A stretch of DNA of 64,000 bases from Citrobacter koseri (GTDB taxonomy: Bacteria > Pseudomonadota > Gammaproteobacteria > Enterobacterales > Enterobacteriaceae), in the NCBI GenBank assembly GCA_900446925.1, contig UAVY01000001.1, positions 124,001 to 188,000 of the forward strand, given 5' to 3'. Positions 23,413 to 34,615 of the stretch are shown piece by piece. A program made the position numbers and the translations under genes. The notes under the pieces were generated by a model. It worked only from the letters and a program-made list of their open reading frames with translations. It did not search any database and was not told where the DNA came from. Positions within the stretch are counted from its first letter, which is position 1; each line of letters opens with the position of its first letter.

Positions 23413-23861
23413 TACTTATCTTTTTTATCTAAAGACCAGTTCGTTATATCATCGGCGGTATTCGCTTCACCATCCGGGCCGGAGGAGAAAACATCTACCG
23501 CGCCATGTTCGCCAGGGCTAACCAGAATGTAATCATTTCCCCACGGGTCCTGCGGCAGACGGCGAATATAACCATCAGCACGATAGCCGTTGGGAATCGG
23601 CGCGATCTCCGGCTTCGTCACCAACGCCTGCAACCCCTGTTCGGTGGTTGGGTAACGATGGTTATCGAGCTTATACATATCCAGCGAGCCTTCCAGGGCG
23701 ACAATATCGCTGGTCGCTTTTTGCGCGTCCGCTTTCTCTTTATTCCCCATCAGATTCGGCACCACCATACTGGCCAGAACGCCAAGAATAACGATGACCA
23801 CCATTAATTCGAGCAAAGTAAACCCGGCCTGACCTTTCAGGCTATTTTTTTTCACAGACAT
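23412..23861 (-). CDS. gspG: T2SS major pseudopilin GspG
   Basis: 149 residues. Leader MSVKKNSLKGQAG/FTLLELMVVIVILGVLASM. The globular domain contains the conserved YPTTEQGLQALV and DPWGNDY stretches, and the calcium-site loop FSSGPDGEANTADDITNW. GspG forms the shaft of the pseudopilus that pushes substrates through GspD. Confidence 0.96.
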   Translation of the reverse strand: MSVKKNSLKGQAGFTLLELMVVIVILGVLASMVVPNLMGNKEKADAQKATSDIVALEGSLDMYKLDNHRYPTTEQGLQALVTKPEIAPIPNGYRADGYIRRLPQDPWGNDYILVSPGEHGAVDVFSSGPDGEANTADDITNWSLDKKDK

Positions 23862-23863
23862 AA

Positions 23864-25073
23864 TTAACCCACCATATTATTGAGCTGAAGAAGCGGTTGT
23901 AATATTGACAGTACGATAAATAAAACGACCGTCGCCATCGTCACCACCAGCGCCGGTTCAAATACCGACAGCGTTAATGTAATGCGATGTTGTAATGCCG
24001 ACTCCTGGTTTTCGGCGGCGCGATCCATTAATGAACCGAGTTCGCCGCTCTCTTCGCCAGAAGCAATCATATAAAGCATGGTTGGCGGAAATAATCTGGC
24101 CTGCTCCAGTGCGTTATATAATGACGCACCCTGACGCACGGTATCCGCCGCCTGTTCCAGCACCTGACGCGCATACAGATTCTCAATACCGTCCATCGCG
24201 ATATACATACCTTCCAGCAACGGCACGCTACTGGCTTGTAAAATGCTCAGGGTGCGGATGTAACGGGCGCTGTTTATTGCACAGACCAGTTTTTTCAGCG
24301 GCGAACGGTTCACCAGCCAGCGGTGATATGCAAAACGATGGCGCTCTTTTTTAAGCCAGGCGTTGAAAGCGATAAACGATCCGACAAGGGCCGCCGCCGA
24401 TAACCATTCCGTAAGCCTGCAAAAAATCGCTGACCGCAATCAGGGTACGGGTGGTGACGGGCAACTGCTGCTTCATATGCACAAACTGTTCGATGACCTG
24501 CGGCACCACCGCCACCAGCAGAATGGAGATAACCGCAATCGCCACCACCGTCAGGGTGATGGGATAGACCATCGCCTGCGACAGCTTGCTTTTCATTTTC
24601 TGTCGCTGTTCGTTGTATTCAGCCAGCTTTTCCAGCACGCCGCCGAGATGCCCGGTCTTTTCCCCTGCCATCACCAGCGTGCAATAGAGCTTGTCGAAAG
24701 TACGCGGAAACTGGCTGAAAGCGTCGAAAAGCGTGTGCCCTTCCACCACTTTATCGCGGATCTCACCGACCATCACCGCCAGCTTTTTGTCTTCCGTCTG
24801 CTTAGAAATCGCCTTCAGCGCACTCTCCAGCGGCAGTGCGGCATTAACCAACGTCGACAGCTGGCGGGTAAACATTGAGAGCACCGGTGTCGAAAGTTTT
24901 GCGCCTTTCTGAGCCCCCTTTCCGGCGGCGCGCTCGCGGGTGAGCGTAATGCTGATCGGCATTAGCTTCTGTTCGCACAGCGTCTGGCGCACCTGCTTTG
25001 GGCCTTCAGCCTGCAAGGCGCCGCGCCGGGTTTTCCCGGCGGCATCCGTAGCCGTCCATGCGAACCAGGCCAT
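23864..25073 (-). CDS. gspF: T2SS inner-membrane platform protein GspF (one frameshift)
   Basis: 402 residues after correction. Two repeated cytoplasmic helical domains of the PilC/GspF type (LSTLVNAALPLESALKAIS and ARYIRTLSILQASSVPLLEG) and three membrane segments, ending PLLQLNNMVG. The frame breaks near 24392-24400: on the minus strand ATCGGCGGCGGCCCTTGTC has one base too many to continue into LVGSFIAFNAW. Its ATG overlaps the gspE stop. Confidence 0.9.
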
Positions 25074-26551
25074 TATTCGTCACCTCCGCGCTCGGCGGTA
25101 ACACGCATCACTTCCTCCAGCGAAGTGACGCCGGAGATCACCTTCAACAAACCATTTTCCCGCAGGCTGTAGGCCTGCTTAAACAGCTGATTTTCAATCG
25201 ACATTTCGTCTTTATCTTCATGAATAGCGCGGCGCATCGCGCTGTCCACCAGCAGAAACTCATGAATACCGGCGCGTCCCTGGTAACCGCTCTGGCGGCA
25301 CTGTTCACACCCCACGGCGCGATAAATCACGTCGGGGGGGCTCTCCATAAAGCTGAACAGCGGTTTTTCATTATCATCCAGCGGACTGACGGCACGGCAG
25401 TGAGGACACAGCCGACGAACCAGACGCTGGGCAATGACGCCAAGCAGCGATGAACCAATTAAAAACGACTCCAGCCCCATATCGCGCAACCGGGTAATCG
25501 CTCCCGCCGCGCTGTTGGTATGCAGCGTAGACATAACCAGATGGCCGGTAAGCGACGCCTGAACCGCAATCTGCGCGGTTTCGCCGTCACGAATTTCACC
25601 GATCATCACCACATCCGGGTCCTGACGGAGGATCGCGCGCAGGCCTCGGGCAAACGTCATATCCACTCGCGGGTTAACCTGCGTCTGCCCCACGCCTTCC
25701 AGTTCATATTCGATCGGATCTTCAACGGTAAGAATATTGCGTTCATGGCCGTTTAGCGCCGAGAGGATGGCGTAAAGCGTCGTGCTCTTACCGGACCCGG
25801 TCGGCCCGGTCACCAGGATAATCCCGTGCGGGCGGCCAATCAGTCCTTTGAGCTGTTCCAGTTCTTCGTCGATCAGCCCCAGTTTATTGATATCCGGCTT
25901 CAGGTTGCTTTTATCCAGCAGACGCATGACCACCCGCTCGCCATACTGCGACGGGATGGTTGAGACACGCACATCCACCGCTTTACGCCCAATGCGCAGG
26001 GAGATGCGACCGTCCTGCGGCAGGCGTTTTTCGGCGATATCCAGTTTGGACATCACCTTAATCCTCGATACCAGCAGCGGCGCCAGCTTACGCGCGGGCT
26101 GCAATACAGGACGCAGCACGCCATCAACGCGAAAACGGATACTCAGCGTGCGCTCAAAGGTTTCGATATGGATATCCGACGCGCCATCCTTCACCGCCTC
26201 GCCAAGAATGGCGTTAATCAGACGGATAACCGGCGAGTTTTCATCGTTATCCAGCAAATCCTCGTTATCGGGGATCTCCTCGGTTAACGCCATCAGATCG
26301 ATATTGGCATCCATATCATCAACCAGCTGCTGCGAAACACCGCTATTCTGCTGCCAGATTTTAGCCAGCATCTCTTCAAACGCTTCTGGCGTTAATGTTA
26401 CCGGCGTAAAGGCACGCCCCAGCACGCGACGCATCTCCAGCAGGGCAAAGGCGGGCGCATCCTCACGGATATATACGTCGTTGTGATAAAGCAGCACACC
26501 GTTGTCTTTTGCGAAGCTGCTGCTGCACAAATTTTTGCTTAATTCATCCAC
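25073..26551 (-). CDS. gspE: T2SS assembly ATPase GspE
   Basis: Intact, 492 residues. Cytoplasmic hexameric ATPase that powers pseudopilus assembly. Walker [13 protein letters not shown], Asp box and Walker B region [19 protein letters not shown], His box TLHTNSA, and the zinc-binding tetracysteine CPHC...CEQC are all present. The N-terminal domain binds GspL. Unlike GspA of the same island, all nucleotide-binding residues are intact. Confidence 0.97.
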   Translation of the reverse strand: MDELSKNLCSSSFAKDNGVLLYHNDVYIREDAPAFALLEMRRVLGRAFTPVTLTPEAFEEMLAKIWQQNSGVSQQLVDDMDANIDLMALTEEIPDNEDLLDNDENSPVIRLINAILGEAVKDGASDIHIETFERTLSIRFRVDGVLRPVLQPARKLAPLLVSRIKVMSKLDIAEKRLPQDGRISLRIGRKAVDVRVSTIPSQYGERVVMRLLDKSNLKPDINKLGLIDEELEQLKGLIGRPHGIILVTGPTGSGKSTTLYAILSALNGHERNILTVEDPIEYELEGVGQTQVNPRVDMTFARGLRAILRQDPDVVMIGEIRDGETAQIAVQASLTGHLVMSTLHTNSAAGAITRLRDMGLESFLIGSSLLGVIAQRLVRRLCPHCRAVSPLDDNEKPLFSFMESPPDVIYRAVGCEQCRQSGYQGRAGIHEFLLVDSAMRRAIHEDKDEMSIENQLFKQAYSLRENGLLKVISGVTSLEEVMRVTAERGGDE

Positions 26552-26565
26552 GCGACACCCCCGGC

Positions 26566-28488
26566 TTACTCTTTAAACGGATTGCGCGACGCCGTGGCTG
26601 GCGCAGCAGTGCTGGTTTTTACGGGCGACGGGAACGCGGGCAGAATGGCGTTATCGCCCGGCTCCAGGATGCCCATTTTTTTCTCCTCCATACGCTGCTG
26701 CTGGCGCGCGCGCACCTGGTCGTATTTCTCTTTCGACGCGGCGCTGTAGTTGTCGTCATCGCGCAGAACGGTGGTATGGATAAAGACCATCAGGTTTCGT
26801 TTGGTGGTATCCTGCGAGGTGTAGCGGAACAGTTGCCCCACCAGAGGAATATCGCCAAGCAGCGGCACTTTCGACACATTCTGTTTGGTGACATTTTCGA
26901 TAAGCCCTCCCAGCACTACCGTCTGCCCGCTGTGAACCATCACTTCGTTATTGATCGTGCGGGTGTTAAAGGTGGGGGCCTAAAGACGAATCCTCCGTCG
27001 AACTGGCGTCCACGCTGGAAACTTCCTGCTCGATCTTCATGTGGATCATGTCGCCGTCATTAATCTGCGGCAGGATCTTCAATTTCGTCCCCACCGTCTT
27101 ACGCTCAACGGTGTTAAAGACGTTATCGCCCGTCGTCGTTTGCGAACCAGAAAGCACCGGCACATCCTGACCAACGTTAAACGACGCTTCTTTGTTATCC
27201 AGCGTCACCACGCTCGGCGTGGAGAGAATGTCGTTTTTGCCGTTGGTCGACAGCGCCGTCATCAGCGCGCCGAAATCGCCGTTAAAGAAACCTGTCGCCA
27301 TACCGGTAAAATTCACGCCTTTTATCGTCCCGTTCTTAACCTGGCCGATCGGCAGACCGGTTGCGCCAAACTGTACACCGCCGTGTTTACTCGTCCACTG
27401 CACGCCGAGATCGGTTCCGGCACCATCCTGCACTTCAGCGATAATGGCTTCCACCAGTACCTGGGGCGGCGAATGTCCAGCTTGTCGATCACCTTCTCAA
27501 GCGAGTTCATCACGTTCGGCTGCGCGGTGATCACCAGTGAGTTTGTCGACTCGTCGGCAGTAATATTCAGATCGGTTGCGGCAACCGGCGATTTACTTTT
27601 CGCCGTGCCCGGCTTGTCCTTCATCTGCTCCCCAATGCCCGTTAACACCGGCACCACTTTGGCGGCATTGGCATATTTCAGGTAAAAGACGCGGGTATTC
27701 CCCTCGTTATTCTGCTCGCGATCAAGCTGCGCTATCAGCGTGCGGGTACGCGCCCGCGCTTCTTCGCTGCCGCTAATGACCAGGCTATTCGTCTCCTCAT
27801 CCGCCACCACTTTGGTCGCCAGTTGCGGTGCGTTCTGCCCTTTTTGCTCTTCGTTGTTGAGGTTATTCAACATATCCGAAAGTTCTTTCGCAGAGGCGTA
27901 GTGCAGCGGAACGATTTCGCGCCGCTGTACGCCGGAACGATCGACGCGCTGAACCAGATCGACCAGGCGGTTCACCACCGAGGCTTTACCGGTGAGCAGC
28001 AGGACGTTCGACGGCTCAAAATGCACCACGTTGCCGATACCGGTCGCATCGTTCAGCTGGCGCAACAGCGGCGCCAGTTCGCGTACCGGTACATTTTCCA
28101 TCCGCACGACGCGGGTAATAATTTCATCCCCTTTACCGGGATTTTCGCTGTCGGCAATCGGCGTTCCCGCGGTTCTCGCAACGGATGAACGAACCACTTT
28201 CACCATGCCGTTATCCATCGGAATCACGGAAAGTCCGTACAAATCCAGCACGCTGAGGAAAAACTGATAGTATTCATCTTCGGTCAAAACGTTATACGTC
28301 CGAACCGATACGGTTCCCTGTACCGACGGATCGACCAGAATCGTTTTATTAAGATTACGGCCAACCGTATCAATAAATTCACGAATATCAGTATTTTTAA
28401 AGCTGGCGCTAAAATTCGCCGCAAAGAGCGAACTGGAATATAACGCCAGAGTTGTCAGCGCCACGCACGCCCACGGAAATTTCTTCAT
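26566..28488 (-). CDS. gspD: T2SS outer-membrane secretin GspD (two frameshifts)
   Basis: 640 residues after correction. Signal peptide [25 protein letters not shown]0-N3 ring domains (for example [19 protein letters not shown]), then the secretin domain with [28 protein letters not shown] and [15 protein letters not shown]. It forms the outer-membrane channel. Frame breaks: near 27466-27470 (CGCCCCAGG on the minus strand lacks one C for [14 protein letters not shown]) and near 26974-26981 (GGCCCCCACC has one extra C before [11 protein letters not shown]). They cancel, so the length stays a multiple of three. Confidence 0.92.
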
Positions 28489-28501
28489 GGCAATTCACTT
28501 G

Positions 28502-29275
28502 TTAGTTGTTTAAAACATTGACCTGAATATTTTCCAGGTGAGCGTGACGTCTTACGACTACCGCCGCTTCTTTCATTTTTGACCAGCCAGCAATGATGCT
28601 TTTCGCCTGTTCTTCTTTCGTCATATCGGTACTGTTCACCTTCACAACCACATCACCCTTCTCCAGCCCACTGTTCTGAAAGAAAGACGAAGCATTGCGC
28701 GGGTTGATTTCGTACCCCTCCAGACGACCTTTTTCAATAAACGGTTTTAGCACCAGGACATCATTAAGATGCAGACTCTCTGCACCGGCATCGTTTGTCG
28801 GTTTTTGTAGCGGGCCGCTTTCAACACGGCCTCTGAAATAATCAGGTTTCTTTAATGCCAGTACCTGCGTAGTACCTTCATAATTAACCACCACATTGTC
28901 GTTATTGATCTCCTCAATACAGGCGTCACTCACTCCCACGAGGCTTTCGCCTTCGCGATAACTTTGCTGTCCCGCAGGCGTTTTAATAACGGCAAACGAT
29001 AGCCATTTTTCATCGCTGCTGACGATGCCTTCAATCTCGGCAGAGAGCGGCGATTTAACCGCTGCTGGCGTATTTCGCTGCCAGACGGCAGGTTGAAAAA
29101 GCGCAAATGACTTTTCTTTTCCGTCATTTTTACGCACGTTAATTTTTCTGTTATTTAACTTGTTTGTAACCTTATTATAGTTTTTAAAAACGACATACCC
29201 TTGATGCCCGCTGAATATCAGTAAAACAAACATCATGCAGGGTGCAATCAATCGGGAGAAAAGCTGCATCCTCAT
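28502..29275 (-). CDS. gspC: T2SS inner-membrane clamp protein GspC
   Basis: 257 residues. Short cytoplasmic N-terminus, membrane anchor (LIAPCMMFVLLIFSGHQGYV), the homology region that contacts GspD (about 75-135) and a C-terminal PDZ domain (LEGYEINPRNASSFFQNSGLEKGDVVVKVN) implicated in substrate choice. First gene of the leftward operon gspC-O. The 259-bp gap to the divergent gspA must hold both promoters; no specific operator was recognised there. Confidence 0.92.
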   Translation of the reverse strand: MRMQLFSRLIAPCMMFVLLIFSGHQGYVVFKNYNKVTNKLNNRKINVRKNDGKEKSFALFQPAVWQRNTPAAVKSPLSAEIEGIVSSDEKWLSFAVIKTPAGQQSYREGESLVGVSDACIEEINNDNVVVNYEGTTQVLALKKPDYFRGRVESGPLQKPTNDAGAESLHLNDVLVLKPFIEKGRLEGYEINPRNASSFFQNSGLEKGDVVVKVNSTDMTKEEQAKSIIAGWSKMKEAAVVVRRHAHLENIQVNVLNN

Positions 29276-29534
29276 TATTTAAATGCCTTTAATAAAGCTA
29301 AATTTCGCAGCACCGGCTGCCGCCAATCGGTGCGGCAAATAGTAATGAGCGGCAAGAAAGTCGACCACTCGCTTTCCCGGCAACTTTATTGTAGAAAAAC
29401 ATTGACGATTTCACTTACTGGTGTTAGCGAAAATAATCAGAGTAATTTTCTCCTGTCCGACATTTGCCCGAATAAACCCACTCAATTATTTTTAGCGCAA
29501 CGTTTCCAGAAGCCAGAAAGTACAGCGAGACACC

Positions 29535-31113
29535 ATGTATCAGCATCATTTTAAATTTTCCGCTCAGCCGTTTGGCAAACTCACCCGGCGAACGGGAGAG
29601 TTTTTCGTTCATTATCATCAGGACATCTTTTCCCTGTTGCAGGAAAAAACCAACGTGCCCGGCATCATCGGTCTGTTTTCTGACGAACCTGAATTAGACA
29701 ATGCCTTTGTGGAAAAAACTGCGTAACGGCGGCACACCTGCGCTGGCCATTAACGCCTTCCCCAAACTGAGCGCCAGTACGCTGCTCTATAAACTGAACC
29801 CTGCCGTTAAAGAGGGTAAAAACAAAATTTATGCATTGATGCCATTTTGCGCCAATGGCATGAGGAAACGCCTTCGCGTAATAAAAAAGGCAAACTGCTG
29901 ATCCTCTCCACGGCACAAGCCATGAAAGATAATTGTTGGGATGTTCTGGGTATGTTGCTGACGCGGGCGCAAGAGCTGAACTTCCCGCTCACGATTCTTC
30001 TGACCGGCTCTCCCGATCAGAAGCCCCGTCTTCTGGATCATTCTGGTTTACAGCCCCGCGTTCATACCTGCCTTGCGCTACGTTCGCTGACCTGCCGTGA
30101 ATATCTCGACTACGTCGGGGCACAGATGGACGAACAAAACGTCGATACCTCGCCACTGACGCCCGCGCGGGTGCGCAGAATGCATGCGCTGACCAAAGGC
30201 CGCGTGACCGGACTCAATAAACTGGCGCATCTGGCGCTGCTTGCCGCATGGACCGAGCGGGCGATACAGGTTTCCCCACGCCATTTACGCCTGGCTGCCG
30301 GTGAAACTCCTGCCGCCCACGCCGCGCGGTAAACGCCTGGCAACCGCAGGGCTGTTTGCCTCCGTCCTGTTCGCCTGCTGCGGCTGGTACTTTTCCGGCG
30401 CGATCGCGTCTCGCCTGCCGCAACAAGTGCCGGTTCCGGCCAGCTGGAAAAAGACGCTGCCTGAGACGACTGCGCCTGTTATGCCCACCATTGAAAATGA
30501 GGTGGTTAATCAGTCGGACACCATGCATCAGCTCTATCTTATGTGGGGTTATGATGCTTCCGCGAACGATGCGCTATGCCAGAACGCAGCGCGAGTGAAC
30601 CTGATGTGTCGTCAGGGGAATACGTCTTTACAGGCGCTGGAACAGGAAGGTTATCCGTGGGCAGGAGAGATCAAAACGGGTAATCACCTGAATTACGCCG
30701 TCGTGGCCCACGTTGATAAACAGTCGCTCGATCTTCTGATCAATAACCGAACCTGGCAGGTAAGCAGGCACTGGTTTAATCAACACGCCACCGGAAATTA
30801 CACGCTTTTGCATCGCTTAACGCCGCAAGGGAAAGATGAGATTAGCGCGACCAGCGGCGATAAAGACCAGGTATGGCTGGATCAAACGCTAAGCCAGACG
30901 TTGAATGAACCGCTGACCCACTCGCGAAGCTGGACGGCTGAACTGGCAAAACGCACCCGTGAATTTCAGGGTAAGACAGGACTGCATGTCGACGGCATCG
31001 CCGGCGAAGAGACGCTGATGCAGTTAATGCGCGCAACCAACAGCGTTCCGGGCGTACTGGCGCAAACACTAAGCCAGAAGCAGGAACATAAAACGCAAGG
31101 GAACACGAAATAA
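29535..31113 (+). CDS. gspA: GspA/ExeA-type protein with degenerate nucleotide-binding motifs and a peptidoglycan-binding C-terminus (three frameshifts)
   Basis: 525 residues after correction. In the GspA/ExeA family an N-terminal AAA ATPase is joined through one membrane segment to periplasmic domains that bind peptidoglycan and, with GspB, help seat the secretin. Here the order is AAA-like region (1-250), membrane segment (LATAGLFASVLFACCGWYF), a C39-like domain (LCQNAARVNLMCRQGNTSLQ) and a PG-binding domain (LAKRTREFQGKTGLHVDGIAGEETLMQL). The Walker A position (44-52) reads IGLFSDEPE, without GxxGxGKT, and Walker B (121-128) reads LLILSTAQ instead of LLIIDEAQ. Frame breaks: 29714-29719 (extra A), near 29836 (one G missing) and near 30310 (one extra base). 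None lies in the Walker motifs. Confidence 0.85.
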
Positions 31114-31614
31114 TGTCCACCATTTGCCTTGCTGCACAGCGCAGTTTCACGACGGGAGAAGCGGTCTATTTTGCCTGGCGCCTTCCCGGCGCCCCAAAAA
31201 GTGCTGTTCCGCGCCATGATGTGGCTGCTGACCCTCTGCACGTTTATTATTGCCGGACTGTATGCCCATATTTACTGGAACTGTCAGCATCCGACGTCTG
31301 AGCCGAAACCGACAAAAGTGGAAAACCCGGATACCCGGCTTTCTGAGATGCACTATGTTTATATTTCGAAGCCATTCCCGCAGCCAGTCCCCAAACCGGC
31401 CCCTGCTCCCCAGGCGTTACCCCCATTGCAGGATGAAGCGCCGGTAAGTCAAGACAGCGACTGGCGGCAAGCGCCGGAAGGCGATCTCTCGGATCGGGCA
31501 TTGCCCGGCGCGGAAGAACAGACGCCATCGTTGAAAGCGCGTTTCCTGCAAGCGTTACAGGAGCAAAAAGAGGACTATCAGCAGGGAAAAATACCGGAAC
31601 CGCCCGATGACTGA
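31113..31614 (+). CDS. gspB: GspB, partner of GspA (one frameshift)
   Basis: 166 residues after correction. Cytoplasmic N-terminus, one membrane segment (MMWLLTLCTFIIAGLYAHIYW), a Pro-rich periplasmic linker (PFPQPVPKPAPAPQALPP), then a region predicted to bind the secretin (APEGDLSDRALPGAEEQTPSLKARFLQALQEQ). The start overlaps the gspA stop (TAATG). The frame breaks in the A-run at 31195-31200: removing one A gives GAPKVLFRAMMW. GspA-GspB genes are typically paired like this, divergent from gspC. Confidence 0.85.
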
Positions 31615-31699
31615 TGACGCAAGAAAACATCATTACGCCTTAATGCGCTCCCAAAGGCCTCCGCTTCATTAGCTGAAGAGGAGACGATGGGAAATGTGA

Positions 31700-32326
31700 T
31701 TAATATTTTTCTGGCAAGGTCGTCATCGACATTAATCGGCTTTTCTCAATGACGATATAGTTTCCTTTTTTAAGATCAGAGAGAATTTTGATAATCGTAC
31801 TGCGGGCAAAATTCGTATATTCCTGAATATAGTCGTATACATTGATGTCACGGTTATGGTGAATAATCAGCTCATTAATTTCGATTAAAAATTCACGAAT
31901 AACAGAGTAAGCGCTACGGGCAACCAAAACATCATCACGTTTGCTAAGCAGACAAATATACCATGACAGCACCCTGGTGAGATCTGGCCATAAACTGTGT
32001 TCAGTCAACAGACGCATAAACTCATCTTTTTTTGATTGAGCGCACGACGGTATTGGTACGAGCAAGCCCATACATATGCAGAGAACCATAAAATATGGCA
32101 GACAGCCCAAAGATACACTGCCCTTGCAGGGTAAACATACATAACTCATCGGAGGTACGGCGAAATTCAACGTCTCCGCTCACGATAATATGAATATATT
32201 CCGAGTCACTGGGTGGTGATTTTCTGCCATTTTTTTAAGGTTTTTTTCTTTATAACCTGACGTTAAAGAAATAATACGTTCCATTTCATGATGCGGACGA
32301 ATTTTCTTACCGTAAATGCTTAACAT
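31700..32326 (-). CDS. IprA/YaiV-type Crp-like transcriptional regulator (two compensating frameshifts)
   Basis: About 208 residues after correction. The N-terminus MLSIYGKKIRPHHEMERIISL leads into a cyclic-nucleotide-binding-like beta barrel (SEYIHIIVSGDVEFRRTSDEL, FTLQGQCIFGLSAIFYG), then a C-terminal winged helix (VYDYIQEYTNFARSTIIKILSDLKKGNYIVIEKSRL). This resembles the IprA/YaiV group more than Crp itself; IprA affects oxidative-stress resistance in Salmonella. Frame breaks: A-run near 32225-32231 (one A missing) and A-run near 32027-32033 (one extra A). It is convergent with gspB and flanks the island, so it may regulate it; that is inference. Family assignment is from recalled sequence. 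Confidence 0.65.
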
Positions 32327-32621
32327 ATTATGCCTTTCGAAGAATATTGATTTAAATTTAATGACAAGCGACGAGTGATAACCTCAGCTTAATGTCACTC
32401 ACTGATTCAACCTGGTTAAAAATAAAATTAAGCAAAAAAAAAAGATTGTGCGCGCTAAGTTTCACGACTTTTAGCGTATAAGAAATATCTTCCTGATAAA
32501 ATCAATCATAGATGAGGGGGAATTTAAAGTCAATTAACCATAGATTAATTTGATTTTTATCCAAAATGAATTTCGATGAAAATAAACAAGTTAACTGACT
32601 TTTATCACGACGTCAGCGCCA

Positions 32622-33453
32622 TTAATTCTGGCCATATTTTTCCAGTAACGCATTAGCAATCGCTTGCGTTTGCGCATCCGCCACCCCGTTCCATAACGCC
32701 GGGCGGAAATGCATCTGGAACGCCATGATCACCCGCTGCTGTTCACGCGCGGTCATCTCCGGTTTGACCTCGTAACCATAACGCGAAAGCAAGTCGAGCA
32801 ATGATGCGGGATCGACTGGCGTATTGGGCGCGCGTCCCGCCAGATAAAATGTCACGCGCTGTTCATCAGGCCAGGCGCCAATGCCCTGCGCCGCCAGATC
32901 GGCGCCAGGGGAACAGAGGGCCAGGATCGTCTTTACGCTGCGGGGCAATATCCGCATGCGCCACCACGTTTTGCGGCTTAATGTCGTAGCGGGCAATGAT
33001 CTCTTTCGCCAGTGGGATCAGGGCCTGAATTTGCGCAGGTTCAAACGGGGCGAAGTATTTCATTCCCGCCGACTTTTGCCAGCCGCGATTTTCCAGTTCG
33101 ATACCAACAGACGTGTCGTTGATGCGCGTTGCGCCGCGCCAGAAACTGATGCCCGCGTGCCACGCCAGATCGTGCTCTGGCACCAGTTGCCAGATACGCG
33201 GCTTGCCACGGTGAAGCGGCGGTACAGCAGGAATTAAATAGTGCGAGCTGACGTTTTTATCCGTTAACGTCGCCAGAGAGGTATCAAAGTCATCCGCCGT
33301 GTAGTGGATGACCAGGATTTTGATGCGCGGGTACGCCGCTTGTGCCTGATGACGGGTATCCAGCTGATACCCGTCTTTATCAATAATCCCTTTCTCGCCC
33401 GCGCACCCGGTTAACAGAAGCGCGAACGCGACCAGCCAGAGCAGACGTCTCAT
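32622..33453 (-). CDS. amiD: N-acetylmuramoyl-L-alanine amidase AmiD (one frameshift)
   Basis: 276 residues after correction, like E. coli. Lipoprotein signal [17 protein letters not shown] places it on the outer-membrane inner face. Zinc ligands and active-site residues appear in [19 protein letters not shown] and [17 protein letters not shown] (amidase_2 fold). A C-terminal PG-binding-like helical domain ends LLEKYGQN. The frame breaks near 32895-32899 (one extra C on the minus strand: TGGCGCCGATCTG for WRDLAAQG). It overlaps ybjQ by 4 bp. The 295 bp upstream of the neighbouring regulator gene, 32327-32621, is AT-rich with no gene seen. Confidence 0.9.
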
Positions 33454-33774
33454 CGGCGCGTTTTTACCGCCGTACCGCTGACGCTCACCATCAGCATACT
33501 GCTGTCTTTGCCTACGGTCTCATAGTCAATATCAATGCCCACAACCGCATCCGCACCCAGCGCTTTCGCCTGTTCGCCCAGTTCCTGAAAAGCGATTTCA
33601 CCGCGCTTTACGCAACTCTTTTTCATAGGAACCCGAACGTCCGCCGACGATATCGCGAATACCCGCGAAGAAGTCACGGAAAATGTTGGCGCCCAAAATG
33701 GCTTCACCCGTTACCACACCGCAATATTCCACGATGTTCTGCCCTTCCAGCGTCGGGGTTGTCGAAAACTGCAT
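33450..33774 (-). CDS. ybjQ: YbjQ/UPF0145 family protein (one frameshift)
   Basis: 107 residues after correction. Starts [21 protein letters not shown] and ends [15 protein letters not shown], matching the UPF0145 family; contains [16 protein letters not shown]. Function unknown; the fold is a small pentameric heavy-metal-binding-like domain. The frame breaks near 33603-33605 (GCGCGGTGAAATC has one extra G relative to KAREIAF). Translationally coupled to amiD (ATGA). Confidence 0.88.
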
Positions 33775-33901
33775 AGCCGATCTCCTTGTTTACCTAAGCA
33801 CTCGATCTCAAACGCATTATCAGACCGATACGCTATCATTGAAAAGATATAATTGATTATCGTAGATCGCTTTTTGGCAGATCGCTTATAAGGAAATCAC
33901 T

Positions 33902-34417
33902 ATGCGCTACAGCAAACTCTCTCTGCTCGTCCCATGCGCACTGCTGCTCAGTGCCTGCACAACCGTCACTCCTGCTTATAAAGACAATGGCCCGCGCAGC
34001 GGGTCGTGCATAGAAGGCGGGCCGGACAGCGTGGCTCAACAATTTTATGACTACCGCATTCAAAACCGTACTAACGACATTACCGCCCTTCGCCCTTACT
34101 TAAGCGACAACCTGGCAAAACTGCTCTCTGACGCCAGCCGTGATGGCGAACACCGCCAGTTGATGAGCAGCGACCCGTTCTCCAGCCGCACCACCTTCCC
34201 GGATAGCGCCAGCGTAGCCAGCGCGTCCACCATTCCTAATCGCGACGCCCGCAACATCCCGCTGCGCGTGGAGCTGAAGCAAGGCGACCAGACCTGGCGC
34301 GACGAAGTGCTGATGATCCATGAGGGTCAGTGCTGGGTTATTGATGATGTACGTTATCTTGGCGGCAGCGTCCACGCGCCAGCCGGTACGCTGCGCCAGT
34401 CCGTCGAAAACCGCTGA
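33902..34417 (+). CDS. ybjP: Lipoprotein YbjP
   Basis: Intact, 171 residues. Lipobox LLLSAC follows a short signal peptide (MRYSKLSLLVPCA). Contains a DUF3828-like domain (YDYRIQNRTNDITALRPYLSDNLAKLLSDA) and DEVLMIHEGQCWVIDDVRYLG. No enzymatic function is known. It precedes the art operon as in E. coli. Confidence 0.92.
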   Translation: MRYSKLSLLVPCALLLSACTTVTPAYKDNGPRSGSCIEGGPDSVAQQFYDYRIQNRTNDITALRPYLSDNLAKLLSDASRDGEHRQLMSSDPFSSRTTFPDSASVASASTIPNRDARNIPLRVELKQGDQTWRDEVLMIHEGQCWVIDDVRYLGGSVHAPAGTLRQSVENR

Positions 34418-34571
34418 TCACCCGACAAAACGTCGATAAATCATAAGCCCCACAAATTGTCTGGCATTCTGCATAGAATGCCGACAATTATTCTTGCCGC
34501 CTACCGCCCCCGCTATTTTGTGCTATGTTTAGTGAAGAATGCGGTTTGCATTTAACTTTTAACGCATAAAT

Positions 34572-34589
34572 ATTGCATAACTATTCTGT
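34572..34589. promoter_or_regulatory. Probable ArgR box upstream of artP
   Basis: ATTGCATAACTATTCTGT matches the ARG-box pattern WNTGAATWWWWATTCANW in its conserved TG.AT and ATTC parts. An adjacent similar sequence lies at 34560-34577. ArgR represses the art operons in E. coli. Confidence 0.45.
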
Positions 34590-34615
34590 CAAAGGTACTA
34601 TCTGCGGCCTCAACA

